64,000 nucleotides of DNA, taken from positions 3,456,036 to 3,520,035 of the forward strand of contig NC_019683.1 in the NCBI RefSeq assembly GCF_000316605.1. Reading direction: 5' to 3'. The translations under genes were made by a program, and so were the position numbers. The notes under the pieces were generated by a model. That model saw only the letters and a list, made by a program, of their open reading frames with translations. It did not search any database and had not been told where the DNA came from. This stretch comes from [Leptolyngbya] sp. PCC 7376. Its GTDB lineage: Bacteria; Cyanobacteriota; Cyanobacteriia; Cyanobacteriales; MRBY01. Shown piece by piece: positions 19,390-29,019 of this stretch (the first letter of the stretch is position 1; each line of letters starts with the position of its first letter).

Positions 19390-20892
19390 TTACCAAGGAC
19401 GCCCGACAAGGGTGAAGCCTGACCAGTAGAAGGGATGCACGAGTTCTCCACTAGTAACAGCCTGTACCTTTTCAGAAATTTGAATGTTTGTGGCAAGGCC
19501 AGAAGCAAGACGTACTTGTCCGTTGACGATTTGTAAATCTCCGTGCAACATTTCGAGTTGGGCGCGGCGTAGGGCGGCGGCTTTTGTCGGCTCAGTTTTC
19601 AACTTTTGATAGAAGTTTTGCATCAAAATCAAAGTGCCAGAATCGCTAACTGACCAGAGGCTACCGAGGGCACTCTTAGAACCGGAGGCGATTGTTAAGC
19701 CAGAAAATCCGAGTTCTGCATCACGGCTACCGAGGGCGGTTTGGCAAGCGGAAAGTACGAGTAAATCAACACGTGGATTGTCTAAGCTGAGATCGTCTAA
19801 ATCGCTAAGTTTGAGTTGGTCATTCCATAGGTGAATAGATGATTTTTTTGGTTTGCCTGAATTGAATTGGGCATGGGTTGCCAGGTGAACAATGGGGAAG
19901 CCCTCAGTATTACGAAGGTTTTTCAAATTTTGTACTGTGAATTCTTCGTTGAGCACTCCTTTGCCATTCGTTAGGTTGGCGATCGCCCCGACTTCCACCT
20001 CAACACCAGGCAGCGGATCAAGCTCTTCGAAACTATCAGCTCCCATCGCTAAGACTGGCACATTTTTTAGGGAACTATAGTCGCTCGTAATATCAAAAAA
20101 GCTGGGAACCACAGCCAAACTATAATTCTCGATCAAATAGCGATCGCCATCATGGAGAGCCGCAATCGGTAAACTCCGTAATCCCTCATCCAACGAAAAA
20201 ATCAGACTATCAATGCGATTCGCTTTAAGGTAAGTCTCAATTGGCGTAATCAGTTCCCGATAAAGATCTTGACTCGTTTCAAGGTAATTAATATTTTTGC
20301 GTCTGAGGGATAAATACAAATCAGAGCGTAACTTATCCACCTGTTCAGTCAGTGTTTCTTGCTCCACATCCTCTGTATAGAGCGTTTGCGGAGGAGTATC
20401 CGGTGTAAACAAGAGAAACTCTAGACCACCATCTTCCACATATGAAATGTAGATCATAGCGTGGCGCTGTCCTGTGATGACTGCAACATCAGCTAAAGTT
20501 TGCTGGACATCTTCAGGTTGCTGTTCAAACTCGGGTAAATCTTGATTGAAATAATTTGAAAATTCAAAAAGCCGCTCATTCTCTAATGAGAACAAATCAT
20601 CCGGTAATAGCGGTTGCAGAATATTGGGGACACGGCTGCGGATATTGGATTCAACCTGATCGACTTTATTATCAATCGTGTCTTCGATATTAATAATATC
20701 GGACAGACCAAATTGCGCGATTAAACTCCCTTCCCCAAAATTATCTTGGCTTAGTTCACCACCAGACTGTTGGTGTCCAACATTTTCAGTAGCAGCAGCA
20801 GGTTCAACATTGGAGAGCAACCCATTTGGAGCCATCACCATACTTAAACTGAGAGCTGCGAGAGAGAGAGAGAAGAATTTCGTACGCATCAT
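19390..20892 (-). CDS. Exported CHAT-domain (caspase-like) protein
   Basis: About 500 aa from the ATG at 20892; an upstream TTG adds five residues. Residues about 1-36 form a signal peptide (positive MMRTKFF, a hydrophobic SLSLAALSLSMVMA, then small residues), so the protein is likely periplasmic or lipid-free secreted. The middle part (residues about 110-230) is the region usually preceding CHAT. The C-terminal CHAT domain has the catalytic His in IVHLATHAQFNSG and the Cys in DLLVLSACQTALG, then GSLWSVSD and FYWSGFTLVGRPW. The tetratricopeptide repeats common in cyanobacterial CHAT proteins are absent. The substrate is unknown. rnpB lies about 200 bp beyond its start on the other strand. Confidence 0.88.
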   Translation of the reverse strand: MMRTKFFSLSLAALSLSMVMAPNGLLSNVEPAAATENVGHQQSGGELSQDNFGEGSLIAQFGLSDIINIEDTIDNKVDQVESNIRSRVPNILQPLLPDDLFSLENERLFEFSNYFNQDLPEFEQQPEDVQQTLADVAVITGQRHAMIYISYVEDGGLEFLLFTPDTPPQTLYTEDVEQETLTEQVDKLRSDLYLSLRRKNINYLETSQDLYRELITPIETYLKANRIDSLIFSLDEGLRSLPIAALHDGDRYLIENYSLAVVPSFFDITSDYSSLKNVPVLAMGADSFEELDPLPGVEVEVGAIANLTNGKGVLNEEFTVQNLKNLRNTEGFPIVHLATHAQFNSGKPKKSSIHLWNDQLKLSDLDDLSLDNPRVDLLVLSACQTALGSRDAELGFSGLTIASGSKSALGSLWSVSDSGTLILMQNFYQKLKTEPTKAAALRRAQLEMLHGDLQIVNGQVRLASGLATNIQISEKVQAVTSGELVHPFYWSGFTLVGRPW

Positions 20893-21100
20893 TGCAACAG
20901 CAACCAAAGAATTGGCCGGAAAGAAAGCATTGTAGGGTCAATATCCTAATTTAGATTCATCGCCTCAGGATAAAGACCTATTTATTGACGCAACTCTTAA
21001 GGGAAAGTTCTCGTCTCCCTCCATAGGAATGGCGATCGCCCAGACAAGTTACTCTCTAATAATTCCCAATTTTGGCGTAAATTTCCTAAACTAAATATAT

Positions 21101-21505
21101 GGAGAGTTGGCGCGGCAGTTGCAGACTAGACCAAAACATTTGGCTCTAGCTCCGAGGAAAGTCCGGGCTCCCGAAAGATCAAACTTGCTGGGTAACGCCC
21201 AGTGCGCGCGAGCGTGAGGATAGTGCCACAGAAACATACCGCCGTAACAGTGAACAGATCTTTCTCACGAAAATCTGAAACCTGAAAAGGTAAGGGTGCA
21301 AAGGTGACGGTAAGAGCGCACCAGCAGTATCGAGAGGTGCTGGCTCGGTAAACCCCGGTTGGGAGCAAGGTCGGTGGGATATAGGTTGGTCTTTTTCCTA
21401 TCCCAGTTTGGTGAACCGCTAGAGGTGACTGGCAACAGCCATCCCAGATAGATAACTGCCCTTGGCATTGCCCAAGAACAGAACCCGGCTTATGTCCAGC
21501 TCTCC
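21101..21505 (+). ncRNA. rnpB: RNase P RNA
   Basis: The 5' GGAGAG pairs with the 3' CTCTCC. Conserved elements are clear: GAGGAAAGTCCGGGCTCC, the P4/CR-I region, ACGCCCAGTGCGCGCGAGCG, GTGCCACAGAAACATACCGCC, GGTAAGGGTGCAAAGGTGACG with GGTAAGAGCGCACCAGC, GGTAAACCCC, and the 3' ACAGAACCCGGCTTATGTC. It is a type A cyanobacterial RNA that processes tRNA 5' ends. Ends are set by the terminal helix and may be off by a few bases. Confidence 0.96.
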
Positions 21506-21748
21506 TGAATATTTTCTATTTCCATAAAACTTGGGTTTTTCTCCTGAAGACTTGCCGGAATGATAGTAGGTCTTAACATCACTACCCATCAATACGTCCA
21601 AAAAACACTATCATAGACGTTGGTATTGATTAACTTCAGGAACTCTTGGTGATCATCAGGCACAACAGACAGCCTGTTTTGTAGATATCGCCTTAAGACC
21701 AGGGTTCTCATCTTCAGAGACCTCGACTCTACCAAGGACATTATTATT

Positions 21749-21955
21749 ATGCTTACCCGTAAAACATTCTTTCTCTCACTCGCTGCTCTTTCTTTAGGTA
21801 ATGCACTATTTCTGATTCGTCCAGCAACAGCTGATTTCTCGACTCAACCCAAACAACTAGATACTGAAAAGGCGATCGCCAGCAGTCCGTTTAATCCAAA
21901 AGACAAAGGGGAACCGGATAATACTTTAAGTGGCGCAACCCGATCATGGATTTAA
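21749..21955 (+). CDS. Small exported protein of unknown function
   Basis: A 68-aa protein with a clear N-terminal signal peptide (MLTRKTFFLSLAALSLGNAL, cut probably after a later Ala-Thr-Ala). The mature part is about 40 residues, ending PKDKGEPDNTLSGATRSWI. That tail resembles the Pro/Gly/Arg motif found at the start of DUF928-type exported cyanobacterial proteins, so this may be a truncated member; the stop follows at once and I see no continuation in other frames. It lies 243 bp downstream of rnpB. Confidence 0.5.
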   Translation: MLTRKTFFLSLAALSLGNALFLIRPATADFSTQPKQLDTEKAIASSPFNPKDKGEPDNTLSGATRSWI

Positions 21956-22253
21956 AGTATTATCCCAACTGATAATCAGCTAAATCTACTAATCCTCTAC
22001 CAACCTTACAAAACCTTAAAAACCCCTAAATCCCGGTGAATCCCCTTAGTAGCAGAAGCTTTCAGGCTCTCCACCTAGAAAAATGCGTGATCATGACAAT
22101 ATAAAACGATCATAGAAAATGCGTATTTTTACGGGGAATGAGAGAGCCTAAAAAAAGCTGAAGTTCAGTAAAAGAGCTGTTTTCAAGCATTTCCAGAATC
22201 CCTAATATGAATGTAGACAGTTTGTCTTGTGTGCTATCTAGGGTGATTCGAAA

Positions 22254-22499
22254 ATGAAAGGATTACAATCTACCGTTTCTAGAACTACTGCTTTTCTAGT
22301 TGTTTTTGTCGGGGTCTGTACAGTAAGTGCGACGGTTTCCGCTCAGGCAATAACCCAAAGTGGTGTATCCCCAGTTAATTCTCAATCTCAAGTGATGGAT
22401 TCTGCCTCTGCCTCACTGAATATGGTGCCAGAACCTGCATCAGGCAATGATGGTGCACCGAATCCAGCAAATACACGCGCAGCTTCTTCTAGCTCATAA
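22254..22499 (+). CDS. Small exported Ser/Ala-rich protein
   Basis: An 81-aa protein with a signal peptide (MKGLQSTVSRTTAFLVVFVG, hydrophobic to about residue 29 with a SAQA cleavage-like site). The remainder is low-complexity Ser, Ala, Asn and Pro, ending in Ser-rich sequence. No family is recognised. The 298 bp upstream carry no other feature that I can support. It is followed at 110 bp by the CHASE2 cyclase on the same strand; a functional link is unproven. Confidence 0.5.
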   Translation: MKGLQSTVSRTTAFLVVFVGVCTVSATVSAQAITQSGVSPVNSQSQVMDSASASLNMVPEPASGNDGAPNPANTRAASSSS

Positions 22500-22608
22500 T
22501 TTATTTTGAAATTCAGTAATTGACTGGAGAACCATCACTAGGTTAAGACATTTTCCTCTTCAGGCAGGCATTTATGGAAGTATCTAAAGAATAGAGACTT
22601 CTTTAACC

Positions 22609-24507
22609 TTGGATGTCAATTTCAACGTCGTGTCTACTCCTTTACTTGTTGGTTCTATGTCCCTAAATCAAGTGCATACACCTGATTCTAAATTACGATT
22701 TTCACAGATCGCAAAAGTAGCTTTAGGGACGTCAATTTTGACTATTCTGACATCATTGACAGGTGTCTTTCAAAGTCCTGAATGGTCATTATGGGATAAG
22801 TATTTTATTTGGCGTTCCTATGAGGTTCAAGACCCAAATATCGTCATTGTCACTATCGGTGAAGAGGATGCTAATGAGTTGGGTGCTTGGCCGATTTCGG
22901 ATCAATTATTAGCTGATCTCATCAAAAAGGTTGATGAACAAGAGCCTCGCGTAATTGGTCTTAATTTATTTCGTAATCTTCCCATTGATAATGGTAAGGA
23001 AGAGCTAGATGAAGTTTTTTCTTCTATGCCTCATCTCATTGGCACCAAAAAGGCTGTTGGAACAGAGGTTGCTGCACCGGAAATTCTGGAAGAAAAAGGA
23101 CAAATTGGTTTTTCGGATCTTGTTATTGATCCTGACGGAGTAGTTCGGCGAGCTTTAATTTCAGTGCGCTCAAAGAATGGGGAAGGTGCAGAAGCAAGTT
23201 TTGCAACTCAGATTGCACTGAACTACTTAAAAGAAGATGACATCATAGTAGAGCCAGAACCACCACCGTTGAGACTGCCCTTTTTTGGCTTTAATGATCG
23301 TGAATACCTGCGTTTGGGGAAGGTGAGATTTCGACCGCTGGAAAGTAATGATGGCAGCTACGTGCGAGTTGATAATGGTGGCTATCAGTTACTGCTGAAT
23401 TACCGTGGTGGTGGGTCTCAAAACTTCTATACTGTTTCGATGCGCGCTTTGATGAAGGGCGAAATTCCAGCAGAGTTGGTTCAAAATGTTAATCAGCCGC
23501 CGCTTAAGGATCGCATTGTTCTGATCGGTATTACCGCTGATGGTAATGGCACAACATTATTCACCCCCTATAATCGTGCGGGTGGTAGTCGCAATAATGG
23601 TTCGGGCGAACAGGGAGAGGCAACGCCCGGTGTGTTTATTCATGCTCACATCATTAGTCAGCTTATTCAGGGCGCAACCGAAGGGCGAGCATTTTTTAAG
23701 GTATTGCCGCAACAAGGGGAGTGGTTTTGGATCTTTGCTTGGGCGATCGCCGGAGCGAGTAGTCGTTGGCTAGTGCTCAATATACGCAGTCTGTCACAAC
23801 AGGTGGCGATACAGAATATCTTTGTTGTCACAGGCCTTGGTGTTGGTTCGATTGTGATTGTGACTTGTTCCTACACTGCATTTGTGTTTGGGTGGTGGAT
23901 TCCGGCGGTGCCTGCAATCTGTGGTTTTGTGGCTGCATCTCTGATTATGGGCAGTTATCACAATTATGAAGTGCAAAAGTTAGCGACATTAGATGCGTTA
24001 ACACAGGTGGCAAATCGTCGATATTTCGATGAATATCTCTACCAAGCATGGTGGAAATGCGAGAAGGAGCAGAAGCCTCTCTCTCTAATCATGTGTGATA
24101 TTGACCATTTCAAACTCTATAACGACTTCTACGGTCACCAGGTAGGCGATCGCTGTTTAAAGCAAGTCGTTAACAGCATTCAGCAGAGTCTACGGGATAG
24201 TGATCTTGTGGCACGTTATGGTGGTGAAGAATTTATCATCGTGTTGCCCAATACAGATGAGTTAGGAGCTGCCCATGTTGCTGAGCGTATTTGCAAAAAG
24301 GTGGCGGAGCTAAAAGTCGAACACGAAAAATCATTAACCTCTCCGTTTGTCACCGTTAGTTGTGGTGTGTCGAGCGTGACTGCCCACTCTCAACTTAGTC
24401 CAGTCGAACTTATTGCTAGCGCTGATCGGGCACTGTATGTCGCGAAAGCAGAAGGTCGCAACCAGGCGATTTATCAGCCCTATCAGAATTTGCCACCTTT
24501 AAAGTAA
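22609..24507 (+). CDS. CHASE2-domain diguanylate cyclase
   Basis: 632 aa if the TTG at 22609 is used; the first ATG in frame is at 22657. An N-terminal hydrophobic stretch (about residues 38-55) is followed by a CHASE2 sensor domain outside the membrane (about 60-370, with PNIVIVTIGEEDANELGAWP). Three closely spaced membrane spans (about 372-450) come next, then a GGDEF domain. The active-site loop is GGEEF at residues 538-542, and the LTQVANRRYFDEYL and CDIDHFKLYND motifs are intact, so it should make cyclic di-GMP. The signal sensed is unknown. Its 3' end overlaps the convergent next gene by 9 bp. Confidence 0.92.
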   Translation: MDVNFNVVSTPLLVGSMSLNQVHTPDSKLRFSQIAKVALGTSILTILTSLTGVFQSPEWSLWDKYFIWRSYEVQDPNIVIVTIGEEDANELGAWPISDQLLADLIKKVDEQEPRVIGLNLFRNLPIDNGKEELDEVFSSMPHLIGTKKAVGTEVAAPEILEEKGQIGFSDLVIDPDGVVRRALISVRSKNGEGAEASFATQIALNYLKEDDIIVEPEPPPLRLPFFGFNDREYLRLGKVRFRPLESNDGSYVRVDNGGYQLLLNYRGGGSQNFYTVSMRALMKGEIPAELVQNVNQPPLKDRIVLIGITADGNGTTLFTPYNRAGGSRNNGSGEQGEATPGVFIHAHIISQLIQGATEGRAFFKVLPQQGEWFWIFAWAIAGASSRWLVLNIRSLSQQVAIQNIFVVTGLGVGSIVIVTCSYTAFVFGWWIPAVPAICGFVAASLIMGSYHNYEVQKLATLDALTQVANRRYFDEYLYQAWWKCEKEQKPLSLIMCDIDHFKLYNDFYGHQVGDRCLKQVVNSIQQSLRDSDLVARYGGEEFIIVLPNTDELGAAHVAERICKKVAELKVEHEKSLTSPFVTVSCGVSSVTAHSQLSPVELIASADRALYVAKAEGRNQAIYQPYQNLPPLK

Positions 24508-25044
24508 ATCTCGCGTTAAGACAAAAAAGAAAGGCTGCTCGATTTTCTTATAATCCATAATCCCAAAGACGCGATTCTCATCAAGTTTTCGGAAGGAATC
24601 GTTAATTGGCAAATAATCGTAGATCATGGTTGCAGTGACTTGTCCACGATTTTCCATCATTCGTAGTCTGGCTTGACTTTTATCTGTTTTGAAGAGGGAA
24701 TTCAGGGCGATGAGTAATGGCTTTAGGGATGGATTATTGGGCATCGGAAATTTTAAGACCATATCCATCGCCATTGGATGAGGGGCTACTTTAAAGATTT
24801 CGCCGCGTCTATCGGCAAAGAGCAGTGGGTGAACGGTTTCCGCATCGATAAATTCTTTGCCATACCAGTTGGACATTTCTAACATGCCGTCCATCGGATG
24901 TTCTGTCTCAATGCCTCTTCCATGCCAGCGCCCCCACATAAATTCTAAATCGACGGGCTCAAGGCTATCGAATAGAGCAAGGGCTTCAGTGGTAGTTGCT
25001 TTTCCTGCGTCGATAATTTGGGTGTCGGGAGGGGCGATCGCCAT
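24499..25044 (-). CDS. GXWXG / DUF4334 domain protein
   Basis: A 181-aa protein. The GXWXG motif appears as FMWGRWHGRGIETEHP (about residues 34-49). The C-terminal DUF4334 part includes ADRRGEIFKVAP, ARLRMMENRGQVTATMIYDY and LPINDSFRKLDE, ending FGIMDYKKIEQPFFFVLTRD. Members occur widely in bacteria and have no settled function. It is a single gene converging on the CHASE2 cyclase with a 9-bp overlap. Confidence 0.85.
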   Translation of the reverse strand: MAIAPPDTQIIDAGKATTTEALALFDSLEPVDLEFMWGRWHGRGIETEHPMDGMLEMSNWYGKEFIDAETVHPLLFADRRGEIFKVAPHPMAMDMVLKFPMPNNPSLKPLLIALNSLFKTDKSQARLRMMENRGQVTATMIYDYLPINDSFRKLDENRVFGIMDYKKIEQPFFFVLTRDLL

Positions 25045-25407
25045 ATCGATATTTATATCTAACTAAGCTGTCTATTTATTTAGGATAAACAAATGTCTTT
25101 GAGGGAAGGTTGATGCTTCCAAATTTGGAGGTTTGCTCTAAGATACGAAGTCTCAGAAACCCAGTTTTTATTTGCTTAAGGTAACAGATAATTTGTTGTT
25201 TATCTTGGAAAATATTGGTTTCCGTAATTGGCTTTGACATCACCTATAAACAATTGACAGTCAGAACTTCGTAAATGCAGGATAGTTATGGTTAAGAACT
25301 TAATCGCTATGTGGCTATAGTCGTAGCTGCCATCTCGCCTCTTTCAACAAATCATGATGGTCGAAATGATCACCTCAAAAATTCATGTTTGCACCATACC
25401 AAAAGCA
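25045..25407. other. Intergenic, no feature identified
   Basis: A 363-bp stretch without a convincing reading frame, RNA gene or repeat. Confidence 0.5.
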
Positions 25408-25725
25408 TCAATTAAGAATCTTCGTGAAATGTAAGACATTCCCATCTGGATCCCTCACGATTTTCTCGTTGTTTATGTCTAGTAGTTGCAAGAGTGGAGA
25501 ACTATTACCTAAAGCAATCCCAAGTCTGAATTGAGACACCTTCTTATCTTTTGCTGGGTAAAGTTCAATGAGCAAGTCACCAACAGAAAAGGAGTAGTGT
25601 GGTGGGCCGTTTCCATGTTGCTCTGCAGTCAACCCAAATCCAAGATCACGATAAAACTTAAATGACTGTTGGAGATCGCTGACGTAGAGAACGACATAAC
25701 TAAGATTCATCCCCTCGTTTTGCAT
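25408..25725 (-). CDS. VOC superfamily (glyoxalase/bleomycin-resistance-like) protein
   Basis: A 105-aa protein of the vicinal-oxygen-chelate fold. The beta-alpha-beta modules are visible: MNLSYVVLYVSDLQQSFKFY, LGFGLTAEQHGNGPPHYSFS and the C-terminal EKIVRDPDGNVLHFTKI. It is shorter than usual (about 120-130 aa): the stretch between the central helix (SPLLQLLDIN) and DPDGN is about 15 residues short, removing the usual loop. A second Met at residue 6 is an alternative start. Substrate and activity cannot be inferred. Confidence 0.75.
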   Translation of the reverse strand: MQNEGMNLSYVVLYVSDLQQSFKFYRDLGFGLTAEQHGNGPPHYSFSVGDLLIELYPAKDKKVSQFRLGIALGNSSPLLQLLDINNEKIVRDPDGNVLHFTKILN

Positions 25726-25802
25726 GATTCAGATAAATTCTCTTTCTAAAAAATATTCCGCTCGGCGATCGTCAATCCCTATCCTAAAATAATAACTACC
25801 TA

Positions 25803-26066
25803 CTACATATAGGGTTGGTTAGTCTTTATGTCCTTTGTTGGTCTGCATATCCACTTTCCGTAAAGGAGGAAGGATTGCAGAAATCCTAGCAAAGGCATAA
25901 TGTGAGGTATGTTATCTACCCCCTTGTTCACCAGATTTAAACAAAATCGAGCGATGCTGGTCTTGGTTAAAAAGCCATATCCGAAAGCAATTGCAACAGA
26001 GCCAATCTCCCAGAGAGACAATAGATACAACCCTGCGTGCGGAAGTATCTTAACTCTTTTGGCCAT
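25803..26066 (-). CDS. Possible small membrane protein
   Basis: About 87 aa from the Met of MAKRVKILPHAGLY. Two hydrophobic segments (LYLLSLWEIGSVAIAFGYGF and the IMPLLGFLQSFLLYGKW region) suggest a two-span membrane protein. No family is recognised and no strong ribosome-binding site is seen. The frame could be a chance open frame in an intergenic region. Confidence 0.33.
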   Translation of the reverse strand: MAKRVKILPHAGLYLLSLWEIGSVAIAFGYGFLTKTSIARFCLNLVNKGVDNIPHIMPLLGFLQSFLLYGKWICRPTKDIKTNQPYM

Positions 26067-26118
26067 TGCTATAGTACTACACACAACTTATGAAAACCCC
26101 CTCTGTAAAGTGAGATCT

Positions 26119-26150
26119 AAAAAAACCTCTACCAGATAATTTGGCAGAGG
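26119..26150 (-). terminator. Intrinsic terminator of lpdA
   Basis: On the minus strand CCTCTGCCA pairs with TGGTAGAGG (one G-U pair) around a 7-nt loop, followed by seven T. It lies 40 bp past the lpdA stop. Confidence 0.85.
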
Positions 26151-26189
26151 ATTAGAAATTCTTAAATGAATTTAGATTTTTAGTTAATC

Positions 26190-27623
26190 TTAAGCTGTCA
26201 CTTTCGCGCGTTTGTAAGCTTCGTCGAGAACTTCCGATAGAGTTGGGTGGGCGTGAACATTAAATGCTAATTCTTGTACAGGCTTTTTGTTGGCGATCGC
26301 ATTAGCCGCTTCTTGGATAAGGTCAGAGGCGTGAATCCCCATGATGTGAACACCGAGGAGTTCGCCAGTGTCCTTACGGAAAATGATTTTGGCGATACCA
26401 TCAGTTTCCTTTTCGGCCAGGGCTTTAGAGTTGCCTTTGAAGTAAGTCTTCGCAGTGGCCACTTCAAATCCTTTCTCTTTAGCAGCTTCACGTGCTTGAG
26501 GTTCACTCATACCCACATAACTAATTTCAGGATGGGTAAAGGCAGCGGCGGGAATTGCAGCATAGTCAACTGTCATCTCGTTACCAATCATATTTTCGAC
26601 AGCGGTAACACCTTGACCCGAAGCCGCGTGCGCCAACATCATTTTGCCAGTGGCGTCGCCGACAGCCCAAAGATGAGGCACAACTTTACCGTCTTTGATT
26701 ACCTGCATCTTGCCATTAACATCGATAAATCCACGACGATTGGTCTCAACGCCGACGCTGTCTAAGCCAAGATTTTTAGTGGCAGGGACACGTCCCGTTG
26801 CAACGAGACAAGCATCAACTTCGAGGTTTTCGACAACTTCTTTTGTCTTCGCGTCGGTCAACTCAATTTTGACAGGGGAGCCAGGAATAATCTTGGTGGC
26901 AAATACACCTGTGTAGGTTTCAATATCACGTTGGTCAATAAGAGCGCGTTTCGCAAGTTTTGCAATTTCAGGATCAAAACCAGGCATCAAATCATCTAAC
27001 GCTTCGATCATAGTGATTTCGCAACCGAGAGCTGTGTAAACATCGGAGAATTCGAGGCCGATGTAACCACTACCAATAATTGCGACCCAATCAGGTAAGG
27101 ACTCAAGGCGCACCGCATCATCACTCGTGAAAACAGTTTTGCCGTCTACTTGAATGCCGGGGGGAACAAAAGGCTTGGAACCTGTGCAGATCATGATTTC
27201 TCTGGCAGTGAGATTCTTCACGCCATCATCACCAATTACACAAACTTTCTGTGCGCCATCAACTTTTCCCCAACCACGAATAATATCGACTTTGAGACGC
27301 TTTAGACTATTGGTTAAATCGCTCTGGATTTTACTCACCAAGTCATTCGCATGGGCGGCGATCGCCTCACGACTAAAGCTCACCTGTTCTACACCGATGC
27401 CAAACTGTTGGAGGTGCTTCTGATCGCTCATTTCCCGCACTTTTCCGGAAGCTGCTAATAAAGCTTTTGAAGGGATACAGCCACGATTTACACAAGTTCC
27501 GCCCATATCTGCAGCTTCAACGATTGCTGTTTTTAGACCACATTTCACTGCGTGGAGTGCTGCGCCATGGCCACCAACGCCCGCACCAATAATGATCAAG
27601 TCATAATCAAATTGTTCACTCAT
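26190..27623 (-). CDS. lpdA: Dihydrolipoyl dehydrogenase (E3)
   Basis: A 477-aa flavoprotein that reoxidises lipoamide in 2-oxoacid dehydrogenase and/or glycine cleavage complexes, reducing NAD+. The FAD motif [17 protein letters not shown], the redox-active disulfide [16 protein letters not shown], the NAD motif [20 protein letters not shown], the second FAD contact [13 protein letters not shown] and the C-terminal His-Glu pair in HAHPTLSE are all present. The sequence is full length. It stands alone with its own terminator; no partner E1 or E2 gene is nearby. Confidence 0.97.
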   Translation of the reverse strand: MSEQFDYDLIIIGAGVGGHGAALHAVKCGLKTAIVEAADMGGTCVNRGCIPSKALLAASGKVREMSDQKHLQQFGIGVEQVSFSREAIAAHANDLVSKIQSDLTNSLKRLKVDIIRGWGKVDGAQKVCVIGDDGVKNLTAREIMICTGSKPFVPPGIQVDGKTVFTSDDAVRLESLPDWVAIIGSGYIGLEFSDVYTALGCEITMIEALDDLMPGFDPEIAKLAKRALIDQRDIETYTGVFATKIIPGSPVKIELTDAKTKEVVENLEVDACLVATGRVPATKNLGLDSVGVETNRRGFIDVNGKMQVIKDGKVVPHLWAVGDATGKMMLAHAASGQGVTAVENMIGNEMTVDYAAIPAAAFTHPEISYVGMSEPQAREAAKEKGFEVATAKTYFKGNSKALAEKETDGIAKIIFRKDTGELLGVHIMGIHASDLIQEAANAIANKKPVQELAFNVHAHPTLSEVLDEAYKRAKVTA

Positions 27624-28185
27624 GAAGCTTTGATACTCTCATCTTCCAAATTGCTTTAGTTAGCTTATCTCAATTGCCGTCATCAAACATAGACAGAGAG
27701 AATTTGGAGATGTATGGCTTGCTTTATGAGCATTTGCCCCCCGAGATATTAGCCAAAATTCAAGTCTTTTCCGGTCGCCTCTTGGGGAATTAGAATAGAT
27801 TCTCATTAGACAACATCTTCGGCTAAAGCTTACTAATTCCATTTTGCGATCGCCGAGAAAATTTTGTCAGTGCGGGATTGTCGCGGCTGAGCCGTAAATA
27901 AAGGGTGACACGACTAACTTTGTAAGGCTTACTAGCTTAGGTAAGAGCACCACTACTTACGATAAAATCAACAACTTCTGCAACCCTGATTCTATAAAGG
28001 TTAAAACCTAGTCGAACATCCTGTATCACAGTATGATTTTTTTTGTCATTTTTTGGTGTACAACTAGACTCATGTGATATTTATATGGTGATAGCAGATA
28101 GCAAGCCGTCGCCAAGTGAAAAATCACCTGAGATGTTGGCCTACAATTTGAGTCTGAATCTGAATTTAAAAACAGGCGATAAATT
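27624..28185. other. Intergenic region upstream of lpdA, no gene identified
   Basis: About 560 bp. Short open frames on the minus strand have unlikely composition. The lpdA promoter and a promoter for the rightward pair at 28186-28899 presumably lie here. A poly-T block at about 28037-28044 sits in AT-rich DNA. No RNA gene was recognised. Confidence 0.5.
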
Positions 28186-28245
28186 ATGAGTCGGAGATCG
28201 CGCCAGTCCAAATCAAGTAAAGCTCAAGTTCTAGTTGAGGAATAA
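28186..28245 (+). CDS. Micro-ORF (19 aa, basic) upstream of a membrane protein gene
   Basis: ATG to TAA encodes a 19-residue Arg/Ser/Lys-rich peptide (MSRRSRQSKSSKAQVLVEE). It ends 6 bp before the next gene's ATG. It could be a leader peptide or a tiny gene product; there is no direct support for translation. Confidence 0.3.
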   Translation: MSRRSRQSKSSKAQVLVEE

Positions 28246-28251
28246 AATAAT

Positions 28252-28899
28252 ATGAGTGAAGGTATTGCGTTTATCGGTGGAGTTTCTATAGCTGGGTTAG
28301 CAGCACTTGTCTTGGTTAAAGGAACAGGTACCCCTGCTCAACCACCGAATGTTGCTGTTACTCCACAAATGCCAACTGTTGAAGCCCCCCAAGCAGTACA
28401 ACAACCCATGCCGTATACTCCCAACTACGGACAGCAACCAATACCAGATCCCAACCAAGCGCTGCAATTGGAAAGGTTGAATCTGAATATGCAGATGGAG
28501 AAGTTAGAAGCCGATAATCAACAATTAAGGTTGCAAAATCAACAACTCCAAGTCCAACTTGAAAGTTTTACGACCCAACAGCAGTGGCATTTAGCACAGC
28601 AACAAAATCAGCAAGAAGTAACAGCACTCCCCCCAGTGGAACAAAACTCTCAGTTGGAATCACCTATATTTTGGGCTGTAGGTGGGGCAATATTGACTGT
28701 CTGCGGTGGTGTGGTTACGGCGGGGGTTATATCTTTGTTTGCTGCCCCAAAACAACGTCAAACTAAGACTCCTAGGACTGTAAATGTCATTCATCCTCAT
28801 AATCCCCATTCAGGAACGATGAGACGTGGTGATTTTCTGCCACTATCTCGTACAGAACCTAGACGAGTAGAAATAGCGGACTACGACGAACTGTATTGA
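28252..28899 (+). CDS. Two-span membrane protein with central coiled coil, unknown function
   Basis: A 215-aa protein. A first hydrophobic segment at residues about 4-24 (IAFIGGVSIAGLAALVLVKG) is followed by a Pro/Gln-rich linker, then a strong coiled coil at about 75-115 (QLERLNLNMQMEKLEADNQQ and following), a second span at about 140-163 (FWAVGGAILTVCGGVVTAGV) and a basic, Arg/Pro-rich tail ending IADYDELY. It belongs to no family I recognise. The combination resembles small membrane/coiled-coil proteins of mobile elements, including the one at 2429-2692, but no sequence match is evident. It is preceded by a 19-codon ORF. Confidence 0.65.
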   Translation: MSEGIAFIGGVSIAGLAALVLVKGTGTPAQPPNVAVTPQMPTVEAPQAVQQPMPYTPNYGQQPIPDPNQALQLERLNLNMQMEKLEADNQQLRLQNQQLQVQLESFTTQQQWHLAQQQNQQEVTALPPVEQNSQLESPIFWAVGGAILTVCGGVVTAGVISLFAAPKQRQTKTPRTVNVIHPHNPHSGTMRRGDFLPLSRTEPRRVEIADYDELY

Positions 28900-29019
28900 A
28901 TAAATCAGCCTTTAATATTTGACATTCAAAATTAAGATCCAAGATTTTGAGTTTAAAAAAATCAGCATAGTGAGTTAGCTTATCCTAATTGCCATCAGCA
29001 TTAGAAGTAGGGCTATCCG

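Noticed and set aside
21126-21601. Minus-strand open frames across rnpB
   Set aside because: They overlap the RNase P RNA, whose conserved elements are unmistakable on the plus strand; the frames are by-products of its GC-rich structure.
27660-27842. 60-codon minus-strand frame upstream of lpdA
   Set aside because: Cys/Arg/Ser-rich shadow-like composition and no initiation signals; treated as non-coding.
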